Source: an uncultured Planctomycetaceae bacterium (GTDB lineage Bacteria > Planctomycetota > Planctomycetia > Pirellulales > Pirellulaceae). Taken from it: a DNA stretch of 7,025 bases. Within the stretch, counting starts at the first letter, position 1, and each line of letters starts with the position of its first letter. The notes under the pieces were generated by a model. It ran no database searches, was not told where the DNA came from, and saw only the letters and a list, made by a program, of their open reading frames with translations. The position numbers and the translations under genes are program-made. The stretch spans positions 1 through 7,025 of the forward strand of contig CALELC010000411.1 in the NCBI GenBank assembly GCA_937904535.1, given 5' to 3'. This document shows, in pieces, positions 1 through 5,261 of this stretch.

Positions 1-40
1 CGGACCTCTGGACAGCGGGTCCGGTGCGCCGCACTGCGGC
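1..40 (+). other. Two consecutive small hairpins in the leader of the DUF6580 gene (incomplete at the window edge)
   Basis: Bases 1-6 (CGGACC) pair with 18-23 (GGTCCG) around an 11-nt loop. Bases 28-32 (GCCGC) pair with 36-40 (GCGGC) around the 3-nt loop ACT. Two back-to-back stems just upstream of a membrane-protein gene could be the 3' end of a structured leader, or the terminator region of a gene outside the window. There is no T-run after either stem, which argues against an intrinsic terminator. No conserved riboswitch core can be recognised in what is visible. The pairing is seen directly; the role is unknown. Confidence 0.3.
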
Positions 41-74
41 AGGTAACCCTCGAACCGATATTGGCGTTTCTCCG

Positions 75-626
75 ATGCTTAACCGACCGACTCTGTACGC
101 GCTGGTCGCATTAGCTGTCGTCAGCCGCATGTTGCCCCATCCGCCGAACTTTGTGTTTATGGGGGCGCTCGGCTTGTTTGCTGGTTGCCATCTACGCGGC
201 GTCTCGGCCGTCGCCGTACCGTTGCTGGCTCTGCTGATCAGCGACATCATTGGGACCTATGCGAACCTACTCTCGACTGGCATCTATCCTCCGATTGTGA
301 TTGCCAGCGTCTATGCTGCGGTCGCGATCAGCGCTTTGATCGGGATGCAGTTGCGCAATCGTCGCTCGATCGTCCGGGTCGCTACCGCCTCGCTCGCGTG
401 CTCGACCAGCTTCTTCCTGCTGAGCAATCTGGGCGTGTGGGCAGCCGGGTTCTATCCTGCCTCGCTGAACGGGTTGGTGGCCAGCTACACCGCCGCGTTG
501 CCATTCTTTCAGTACACCATCGCTAGCGATCTGCTGTACTCCGCTATTACGTTTGGCACACTAGCCGTCTGGCAGGGTTGGCAGCTGCCAATGGTCCGCC
601 GCGGCCACGCAAACGTCGGTTTGTAA
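75..626 (+). CDS. DUF6580 family putative transport protein (multi-pass membrane protein)
   Basis: 183-residue hydrophobic protein of the DUF6580 'putative transport protein' family, recognised from several landmarks. These are R-x-L-P-H-P-P-N-F near residues 18-26, A-L-G-L-F-A-G (31-37), the S-D-I-I-G motif (56-60), 'LLSNLGVW' followed by YP (115-128), and 'LPFFQYTIASDLLYS...FG' (142-161). Hydrophobic stretches at about 7-20, 28-40, 44-62, 72-92, 100-122 and 146-168 suggest five or six inner-membrane helices. The arrangement resembles small integral-membrane subunits of solute transporters, but no substrate is established for the family. The ATG at 75 is preferred over the in-frame GTG at 24: the extra 17 residues are polar and arginine-containing, and family proteins begin near the first helix. 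No clear ribosome binding site precedes either. The gene points the same way as the efflux channel gene 191 bp downstream. Family assignment is fairly firm; function is open. Confidence 0.8.
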   Translation: MLNRPTLYALVALAVVSRMLPHPPNFVFMGALGLFAGCHLRGVSAVAVPLLALLISDIIGTYANLLSTGIYPPIVIASVYAAVAISALIGMQLRNRRSIVRVATASLACSTSFFLLSNLGVWAAGFYPASLNGLVASYTAALPFFQYTIASDLLYSAITFGTLAVWQGWQLPMVRRGHANVGL

Positions 627-817
627 CGATTGTAACGGCCGATGCTGTTGTACCCGGCGTGATTGTTGTCGGTGTGGGTCCAGATGTTGTGGTTGTGCGG
701 TCGATGATTCCTCTGCCGCCAGCAACAAGGCTAGCGGTCATTCTGACCCACGCCACGTAAGTATCTCGGCTCGGTCGGAATGGTCTCAAGCAAGTCCTCT
801 TGCCGACCTGAGCCGCC
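627..817 (+). other. Intergenic region, G/T-rich then structured; no gene supported
   Basis: This 191-bp gap separates the DUF6580 gene from the channel gene. The octamer TTGTAACG occurs twice with 9-nt spacing (621-628 and 630-637), the first copy overlapping the DUF6580 stop codon. Bases 660-703 are strongly G/T-biased on the plus strand (36 of 44 bases). The segment ends in a long stem-loop (767-815), listed separately. Short open frames crossing the gap on both strands give low-complexity Val- or Thr-rich translations without family features. I see no convincing sigma-70 promoter or intrinsic terminator here, so it is unclear whether the channel gene is cotranscribed with DUF6580. Confidence 0.6.
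767..815 (+). promoter_or_regulatory. Stem-loop ending 2 nt before the start codon of the efflux channel gene
   Basis: Bases 767-778 (CGGCTCGGTCGG) pair with 803-815 (CCGACC, T, GAGCCG), giving 12 base pairs interrupted only by bulged T809. Inside it, 791-794 (CAAG) can pair with 799-802 (CTTG) around TCCT, stacking directly on the main stem. The 3' arm covers the place where a ribosome binding site would lie, and the start codon follows at 818. No T-run follows, so it is not a standard terminator. In RNA this structure would be expected to limit ribosome access, suggesting translational control or a requirement for coupled unwinding. The pairing is seen in the sequence; the regulatory role is inference. 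Confidence 0.45.
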
Positions 818-2929
818 ATGCCCATCGTTCATCCACGCCGAAAACCACGCCGTCTGAGAGTCGCTGCCCGAACCTCGGTTGCGCTCGGAGCGATGCTCGC
901 TAGCGGCTGCGGACTCATCCATAAAGTTGCTCCACAACCGGGTCCCCACGACACGGTCAAGTCGTATCACGACAATGTGGGGATGCAGATCGCCTACCCC
1001 GAAGTGGCCGACTGCCTCACCGAGGTCTCGCACACGGCACGCACGGCGATGCCGCCACTGGTCAGCGAAGACCCGACGAAGCTACCAACGTTCGATCTGA
1101 CGCTGGCCGAGGCGGTGCAGATGGCGGTTGGCCAAAGCCCTGTGCTCCGCGACATCGGCGGAACGATCGTCACCCAACCCGGGTTCGCCAGCACGATCTA
1201 CGACCCGTCGATGGTGCACGCCAACCCGCTGGTCGGTGTCGAAGCTGCGCTGTCGGCCTTTGATGCTCAGTACCGCGGGCAGTTGTTCTGGCAAAAGCTC
1301 GACCAGCCCAACAACATCCAGACGGGTGGCCTGGGCGGTGCGTTCACACCCCAAGTCTTCCAAGGCACGACCGCTACCTATCAGTCGGAACTGAGTAAGC
1401 GGACGGCACAGGGTGCGACATTCGCGCTGCGCCACGTAACGCTTTACGATCGCAACAACCGACCGTTCCGTCAGTTCCCCAGCGATTTTACCGGTTGGGT
1501 TGAAGCGGAATGGCGTCAACCGTTGATGCGGGGTGCGGGCACCGAGTTCAACCGCATCGCCGGCCCTGGCGGCGTCATCGGCCAATACAACGGTGTGCTG
1601 ATCGCACGGGTCAACGAAGACGTCGCTTTGGCCGACTTCGAACTCGCGGTGATCCGGCTAGTGAACGACGTTGAACAGGCATACTGGGATCTGAGCGCAT
1701 CCTACCGGATCCTCGAAGCGACGCTTCGCGGCCGAGAATCGGCGCTGCAAACATTCCAGTACCAGGAAGTGCGTTTGCAGGTCGGTGCGGGCCGCAGCGA
1801 CGAAGAAGCCCAAGCTCAGTCGCAGTACTACCAGTTCAAGGCCCGTGTGGAACAGGCGCTGTCCGGCCCGCAGGGACTGTATGCTCGCGAACAGCAGCTG
1901 CGTTACCTGCTGGGGATGCCGCCGGCAGACGGACGGCTGATCAAACCGATCACTCCGGCCAGCGATGTGCGTGTGGTGTTTGACTGGGAAAGCGCGCTTT
2001 CCCAGGCGATTCAGCGGCGCGTGGAAGTTCGCCGCCAGCGGTTTAACATCAAACGCCGCGAAATGGAACTCTACGCCGCTCGGCTCAATCGCCGTCCGCA
2101 GCTCGACTTCCTGGGCAACTACCGATTCCGCGGTCTCGGCGACCATCTGTTTGACACCAGTCGCAATGCGCCGCTGGACAACCTGACGGCCGAAATCCTC
2201 AGCGGTGACTACCAAGAGTGGCAAGCCGGGATGGAACTCTCGTTCCCTGTCGGTTTGCGTGCGGCCAGCAACGCGGTCGCCCATGCCCGCTTGGCACTGA
2301 ACCGGGAACGGGCCGTGCTGAACGAAACCGAACTCCGCGTCAGCCACGATCTGGCCGAAGCGGTGCGGCGGATTGGGGTCACCCATACCCTGTTGGAAAC
2401 CAACTACAACGGGTTCTTGGCTGACCTGCGGCAAGTCGACGTCCTCGGACGCCGCTACCGCGATGGAACCGATAACATCAACTTCCTGTTGCTCGCCCAA
2501 CGCCAGGTCGTCAACAGCGAAATTGAGTTCTATCGAGCACTGACCGATTACAACTTGGCAATTCGCGACTTGCACCGCGAGAAGGGTTCGCTGTTGGCAT
2601 ACAACGGCGTGACCCTGGCGGAAGGACCGTGGGCCAACGGCGCCCACCGCGATGCCTACGAAATGGGGCGGTTCCTCGACACTCGGCATCACCCCGAAGC
2701 GGTCCACATGCCGCCGCCGGTCAGTTCCGGCCCGTTTGATCCGTCGGCTCCGCAGCACACGCAAGCACCAGCGGTCATCGGGGCCCCCGAATTGATCGAA
2801 GCAACACCGGAGCAGCCTGCCGAAGTCGACGCGCTGGGACCGGATCAAGTCCGGGACGAAAGCCTGGAACTGAACCCCAGCGGGCGGCCCGTGCATGTGG
2901 AGACGTTTACGGGCGCAGCTCGCCCCTAA
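818..2929 (+). CDS. TolC/OprM-like outer-membrane efflux lipoprotein (OMF family, OEP domains)
   Basis: 703-residue outer-membrane channel subunit of a tripartite efflux pump, expected to trimerise into a beta-barrel plus periplasmic helical tunnel. The N-terminus has a long basic n-region (Arg/Lys-rich, residues 7-18), a hydrophobic core, and a lipobox ending A-S-G-Cys31, implying a lipid anchor as in OprM. The mature domain starts near 'LTLAEAV' (94-100). First repeat: strand-rich segment about 145-240 with the planctomycete-type 'QPLMRGAGTEFNRI' motif (234-247), then long helices about 265-350 and 390-425. Second repeat: strand 'MELSFPVGL' (472-480), then helices about 483-595. Residues 604-703 form a Pro/Glu-rich, probably disordered tail beyond the usual family end. 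An in-frame TGA at 809-811 makes ATG 818 the first possible start, although no Shine-Dalgarno sequence precedes it. It faces the convergent TetR gene across 36 bp. Partners are presumably the adaptor and RND pump downstream. Substrate is unknown. Confidence 0.9.
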   Translation: MPIVHPRRKPRRLRVAARTSVALGAMLASGCGLIHKVAPQPGPHDTVKSYHDNVGMQIAYPEVADCLTEVSHTARTAMPPLVSEDPTKLPTFDLTLAEAVQMAVGQSPVLRDIGGTIVTQPGFASTIYDPSMVHANPLVGVEAALSAFDAQYRGQLFWQKLDQPNNIQTGGLGGAFTPQVFQGTTATYQSELSKRTAQGATFALRHVTLYDRNNRPFRQFPSDFTGWVEAEWRQPLMRGAGTEFNRIAGPGGVIGQYNGVLIARVNEDVALADFELAVIRLVNDVEQAYWDLSASYRILEATLRGRESALQTFQYQEVRLQVGAGRSDEEAQAQSQYYQFKARVEQALSGPQGLYAREQQLRYLLGMPPADGRLIKPITPASDVRVVFDWESALSQAIQRRVEVRRQRFNIKRREMELYAARLNRRPQLDFLGNYRFRGLGDHLFDTSRNAPLDNLTAEILSGDYQEWQAGMELSFPVGLRAASNAVAHARLALNRERAVLNETELRVSHDLAEAVRRIGVTHTLLETNYNGFLADLRQVDVLGRRYRDGTDNINFLLLAQRQVVNSEIEFYRALTDYNLAIRDLHREKGSLLAYNGVTLAEGPWANGAHRDAYEMGRFLDTRHHPEAVHMPPPVSSGPFDPSAPQHTQAPAVIGAPELIEATPEQPAEVDALGPDQVRDESLELNPSGRPVHVETFTGAARP

Positions 2930-2933
2930 ACGT

Positions 2934-2946
2934 CGATCTTTGATCG
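2934..2946. terminator. Weak symmetrical hairpin between the convergent channel and TetR genes
   Basis: CGATC (2934-2938) and GATCG (2942-2946) form a 5-bp stem around TTT, inside the 36-bp gap between two convergent genes. Position and symmetry suit a bidirectional transcription end. However, the stem is short, only moderately GC-rich, and has no flanking T-run, so it would be a poor intrinsic terminator. It is listed because the convergent arrangement calls for termination here and nothing stronger is visible in the gap. Confidence 0.2.
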
Positions 2947-2965
2947 CTCAATGTGGCTCCTGGGC

Positions 2966-3583
2966 CTACCGCTCGCGAGCCGCATAGTGGTCGAGAAACA
3001 TTCCCACGGCAGCCGAAACGATTTGCTGCCGCTGCACTGGATTCGGCTCCGGCTGGCCGCCAACCAATTGTGGCCAAAACGCAAAGCCGTGGAGCAACAC
3101 CAAAAACTGGCGGGCGGCGACGGCCACGTCTTCGATCACCAACCGCCCGTCCGCAGCCGCATCGCGGATCCAGTTCACCAGCCCTTCATGACTTCCCTGT
3201 AGCTCGGTGAAGGTCTCCGAAGCAAACGACTTGCAGGTGAGAAACGCTGGGATCGTGACCCGCGCCAGAGTCATAAAGTCTTTGGAAGTCAGCAGCTCGA
3301 CTTCTCGCTGGCCGATCTCGCAAAGCTGCTCCCGCAGACAGCCATGGCGTTCGTAGGCGACCGCTTCCACCTCGCGGGCACGGCGGATGAGCGCGTCACG
3401 GATCTGGCGAAACAGCGCCTCTTTGCTGGCGAAGTGATTGTAGACGGTGCGTTTGGACACGCCGGCGCGAGCCGCGACACAGTCCATGCTGGTCGCTTCA
3501 AAGCCCTGTGCATCGAACTCCGCAACTGCGGCTTCGATAATCGCGGCATGTTTGCGAGCGCTAAGCCGCGTTTTTTCCGTCAT
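2966..3583 (-). CDS. TetR/AcrR family transcriptional regulator with AefR-like C-terminal domain
   Basis: 205-residue one-component repressor typical of efflux loci. The N-terminal DNA-binding domain spans about residues 8-57. Its helix-turn-helix lies around 31-51, with the family signature 'VAARAGVSKRTVYNHFASKEALF' in segments 36-50 and 51-58. The C-terminal ligand-binding half carries an aromatic 'FAFWPQLVGG' stretch (167-176) followed by a terminal helix ending in 'MFLDHY' (195-200). That is characteristic of the AefR-like TetR C-terminal domain (TetR_C_7). Length is normal for the family. The start at 3583 is supported by AGGGA (3594-3598, minus strand) 10 nt upstream and by normal spacing to the HTH. 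It is transcribed divergently from the adaptor-pump genes and convergently to the channel gene. By analogy with AcrR, TtgR and similar repressors, it probably represses the adaptor-pump operon, and possibly itself, through the palindrome at 3640-3664, releasing on binding a pump substrate. The ligand is unknown. Confidence 0.92.
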   Translation of the reverse strand: MTEKTRLSARKHAAIIEAAVAEFDAQGFEATSMDCVAARAGVSKRTVYNHFASKEALFRQIRDALIRRAREVEAVAYERHGCLREQLCEIGQREVELLTSKDFMTLARVTIPAFLTCKSFASETFTELQGSHEGLVNWIRDAAADGRLVIEDVAVAARQFLVLLHGFAFWPQLVGGQPEPNPVQRQQIVSAAVGMFLDHYAARER

Positions 3584-3593
3584 CGAAAAATTT

Positions 3594-3598
3594 TCCCT
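3594..3598 (-). promoter_or_regulatory. Ribosome binding site of the TetR gene
   Basis: The minus strand reads AGGGA, 10 nt before the start codon at 3583. It is one of only two recognisable Shine-Dalgarno-like sequences in the window and supports the chosen start. Confidence 0.5.
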
Positions 3599-3618
3599 AG
3601 ACTAGCTGCGGCGGGCCG

Positions 3619-3647
3619 TTTACTTTCACCCCTCCCAAAACTAAACT
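3619..3647 (+). promoter_or_regulatory. Candidate sigma-70 promoter for the adaptor-pump operon
   Basis: TTTACT at 3619-3624 (4 of 6 matches to TTGACA) is separated by exactly 17 bp from TAAACT at 3642-3647 (4 of 6 matches to TATAAT). The -10 element lies within the left arm of the 25-bp palindrome, so a protein bound there would block RNA polymerase. Transcription would start near 3654, giving a leader of about 165 nt before the adaptor start. Each box is weak taken alone; the ideal spacing and operator overlap are what make it plausible. Confidence 0.4.
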
Positions 3648-3664
3648 ACACGGTGCAGTTTAGT
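3640..3664. promoter_or_regulatory. 25-bp palindromic operator, probable TetR-family binding site
   Basis: Two 12-bp arms flank a central G at 3652: ACTAAACTACAC (3640-3651) and GTGCAGTTTAGT (3653-3664). They are reverse complements except for one position (A3648 against C3656). This is the strongest dyad in the intergenic region. It sits 56 bp upstream of the TetR start and about 154 bp upstream of the adaptor start. The size and the ACTAAACT/AGTTTAGT arms suit operators bound by TetR dimers or pairs of dimers. Binding by the adjacent regulator is inferred from position; the symmetry itself is directly visible. Confidence 0.75.
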
Positions 3665-3679
3665 CCGTCCAGTCCGTCA
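3662..3679 (+). repeat. Tandem 9-bp direct repeat next to the operator
   Basis: AGTCCGTCC (3662-3670) is followed directly by AGTCCGTCA (3671-3679), 8 of 9 bases identical. The first copy begins inside the last three bases of the palindrome. It could be an accessory binding site, or simply a small replication-slippage duplication in the leader of the adaptor transcript. Confidence 0.45.
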
Positions 3680-3806
3680 GCGCTGTTCTGGACTGTCTCT
3701 GCGGACCACCGGCCCCTTGCTTTTGATCGCGGCCGGAGCCCTGCCTACGACTCGCTGCCTTCCCCCAGCAGCGGCCGCTCAATCGCTTCGGATTGCTCTT
3801 TTATCT

Positions 3807-3810
3807 AGGA
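3807..3810 (+). promoter_or_regulatory. Ribosome binding site of the adaptor gene
   Basis: AGGA lies 8 nt before the ATG at 3819. It decides the start: the open frame continues upstream to a TTG at 3717, but that extension would place about 34 non-signal residues before a clear lipoprotein signal peptide and has no ribosome binding site of its own. Confidence 0.65.
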
Positions 3811-3818
3811 ATACACGC

Positions 3819-5168
3819 ATGGTGCGATGGCTGATCGGATGCTCCGCCTTGATCACGATCACAACGATGGGGTGCGGCCGCAACGAGCGTGTCAGCGCGG
3901 ACCCTCCGTTGCCACAAGTCACGGTTGCGCAGCCGGTAAAGCGTCAGATTGTCGAATGGGATCGCTACACCGGACGGCTCGCTGCGGTGCAGTCCGTTGA
4001 CGTGCGGGCCCGGGTAAGCGGCTACCTGGAGTCGATCCATTTCTCCGAAGGCGACATCGTTCAAGAGGGACAGTTGCTGTTTGTGATTGATCCCCGGCCA
4101 TTCCAAGCCTTGCTGCGGATCGCCGAAGCGCAACAGGAAGAAGCCCGCGCCTCGCGCGAAAAGGCTCAGGCCGAACTGCGACAGGCGGAGGCTGCAGCAT
4201 CCCAGGCGCAGTACAACTTAGACCTCGCCAGCACTCGCCGGGAGCGTGTGCAGCGTTTGATCCAACAGAATGCAGCCGCAGCTGAGGAACTGGATCTTCG
4301 CGAGAGCGAGTACTTGGTCGCTCGTGCCGCGGTCGAGTCAGCTCAGGCCGCGATTGAGTCGGCCCGAGCCGGGATCGCCAATGCCGAAGCGGCGATCATT
4401 TCTGCCGAAGCCGCCGTCCAAAGCGCCCAGCTGGATCTGCAGTACACGCAGGTCCGAGCGCCGATCACCGGCCGAGCCAGCGACTGGCGAGTCGACATCG
4501 GTAACTTGATCGGCGGTGGCAATGAGCAGTCGACATTATTGACCACGATCGTGTCGCTCGACCCTATTCACGCCTACTTTGATGCCAGCGAACGGGAACT
4601 GCTGAAATACATGCGTTTGGACCGCGCCGGACAGCGACCGAGTTCGCGCGAAGCCAAGAACCCGGTGTATCTGGCCCTGGCCGATGAAGAAGGGCTGCCC
4701 CATCGAGGCCACATGGACTTCGTCGACAACCGCGTTGATCCCAATACGGGCACGATGCGGGGACGAGCGATTTTCCGCAATAGCGACCATCAATTGGTGC
4801 CTGGATTGTTCGCCCAGCTGCGACTTCCTGGCACCGCCCGTTATGAAGCGGTGATGATCCCCGACGAGGCGATCGGAACCGATCAGGCCCAACAGTTCGT
4901 GCTGATTGTCGACGATGAAAACCGCGTTGCCCGCCGCGTGGTCAAAACCGGTCCGATGTCACACGGATTGCGGATCATTCGCAGTGGACTCGATGGCTCG
5001 GAACGCGTGGTCATTCGCGGCCTGCAATTGGCTGCTGCTGGGGTGCAGGTCGCCGCAACCGAGGAATCGCTGAAAGTCATCGAAGAGTCGGAACTGCCTG
5101 ACGATTACCAGCCGGTGCCGCGCGAAGAATGGCTGACGGTAACGCCGCAACCGGCCCCCGCTCGTTAG
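3819..5168 (+). CDS. RND efflux periplasmic adaptor subunit (HlyD/AcrA family, membrane fusion protein), lipoprotein
   Basis: 449-residue periplasmic adaptor that bridges an RND pump and an outer-membrane channel. The signal peptide ends in a lipobox T-M-G-Cys19, so the protein is probably lipid-anchored like AcrA. Domains in order: first beta-strands and lipoyl half about 30-95 ('VRARVSGYL', 62-70; 'GQLLFVIDP', 84-92); alpha-helical hairpin about 96-208; second lipoyl half 'VRAPITGRA' (212-220); beta-barrel about 245-337 with 'VDPNTGTMRGRA' (306-317) and 'LVPGLFAQL' (326-334); membrane-proximal domain about 340-415; short acidic/proline tail. The hairpin is somewhat longer than AcrA's. Its returning arm has five consecutive near-identical heptads (170-204). 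The ATG at 3819 is chosen for its AGGA site and because the signal peptide starts there. It lies 93 bp upstream of the pump gene in the same direction, so the two are probably one operon under control of the divergent TetR protein. Confidence 0.93.
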   Translation: MVRWLIGCSALITITTMGCGRNERVSADPPLPQVTVAQPVKRQIVEWDRYTGRLAAVQSVDVRARVSGYLESIHFSEGDIVQEGQLLFVIDPRPFQALLRIAEAQQEEARASREKAQAELRQAEAAASQAQYNLDLASTRRERVQRLIQQNAAAAEELDLRESEYLVARAAVESAQAAIESARAGIANAEAAIISAEAAVQSAQLDLQYTQVRAPITGRASDWRVDIGNLIGGGNEQSTLLTTIVSLDPIHAYFDASERELLKYMRLDRAGQRPSSREAKNPVYLALADEEGLPHRGHMDFVDNRVDPNTGTMRGRAIFRNSDHQLVPGLFAQLRLPGTARYEAVMIPDEAIGTDQAQQFVLIVDDENRVARRVVKTGPMSHGLRIIRSGLDGSERVVIRGLQLAAAGVQVAATEESLKVIEESELPDDYQPVPREEWLTVTPQPAPAR

Positions 5169-5173
5169 CGAGC

Positions 5174-5217
5174 ATTGCCGACTCTCGCCGCAGCGCCGCA
5201 CTGAGGCGCGCGGCAAT
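5174..5217 (+). promoter_or_regulatory. Nested hairpin between adaptor and pump genes
   Basis: ATTGCCG (5174-5180) pairs with CGGCAAT (5211-5217). Inside, GCGCC (5193-5197) pairs with GGCGC (5205-5209) around a 7-nt loop. It starts 5 nt after the adaptor stop codon. No T-run follows, so full termination is unlikely. It could be a partial attenuator, an mRNA processing or stability element that sets the adaptor-to-pump ratio, or a remnant of a small repeat. The pairing is seen directly; the function is inferred. Confidence 0.4.
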
Positions 5218-5261
5218 CTCACCTCTGCTTTCCACGCCCCGTATTCCGGGATGACCTCTCC

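Noticed and set aside
1..74. Cobalamin or other riboswitch upstream of the DUF6580 gene
   Set aside because: Only two simple hairpins are visible; no conserved aptamer core is present in the available bases. The upstream part is outside the window, so it cannot be tested here.
578..760. 60-codon plus-strand open frame between DUF6580 and the channel gene
   Set aside because: It overlaps the DUF6580 end, has no start signal, and encodes a low-complexity Val-rich string produced by the G/T-rich stretch.
547..825. 92-codon minus-strand open frame across the same gap
   Set aside because: It overlaps DUF6580 and the channel start, has a low-complexity Thr/Pro/Arg-rich translation and no family features.
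1658..2896. 412-codon open frame on the minus strand inside the channel gene
   Set aside because: It is fully antisense to a clearly conserved OMF gene. Its translation has no recognisable domain, and long antisense frames are expected from the codon bias of GC-rich genes.
3717..3818. N-terminal extension of the adaptor from an upstream TTG
   Set aside because: It has no ribosome binding site and would add 34 residues before a complete lipoprotein signal peptide. AGGA before ATG 3819 marks the better start.
5251..5261. ATG at 5251 as an alternative pump start
   Set aside because: It is out of frame with the pump; ATG 5262 directly opens the conserved family N-terminus.
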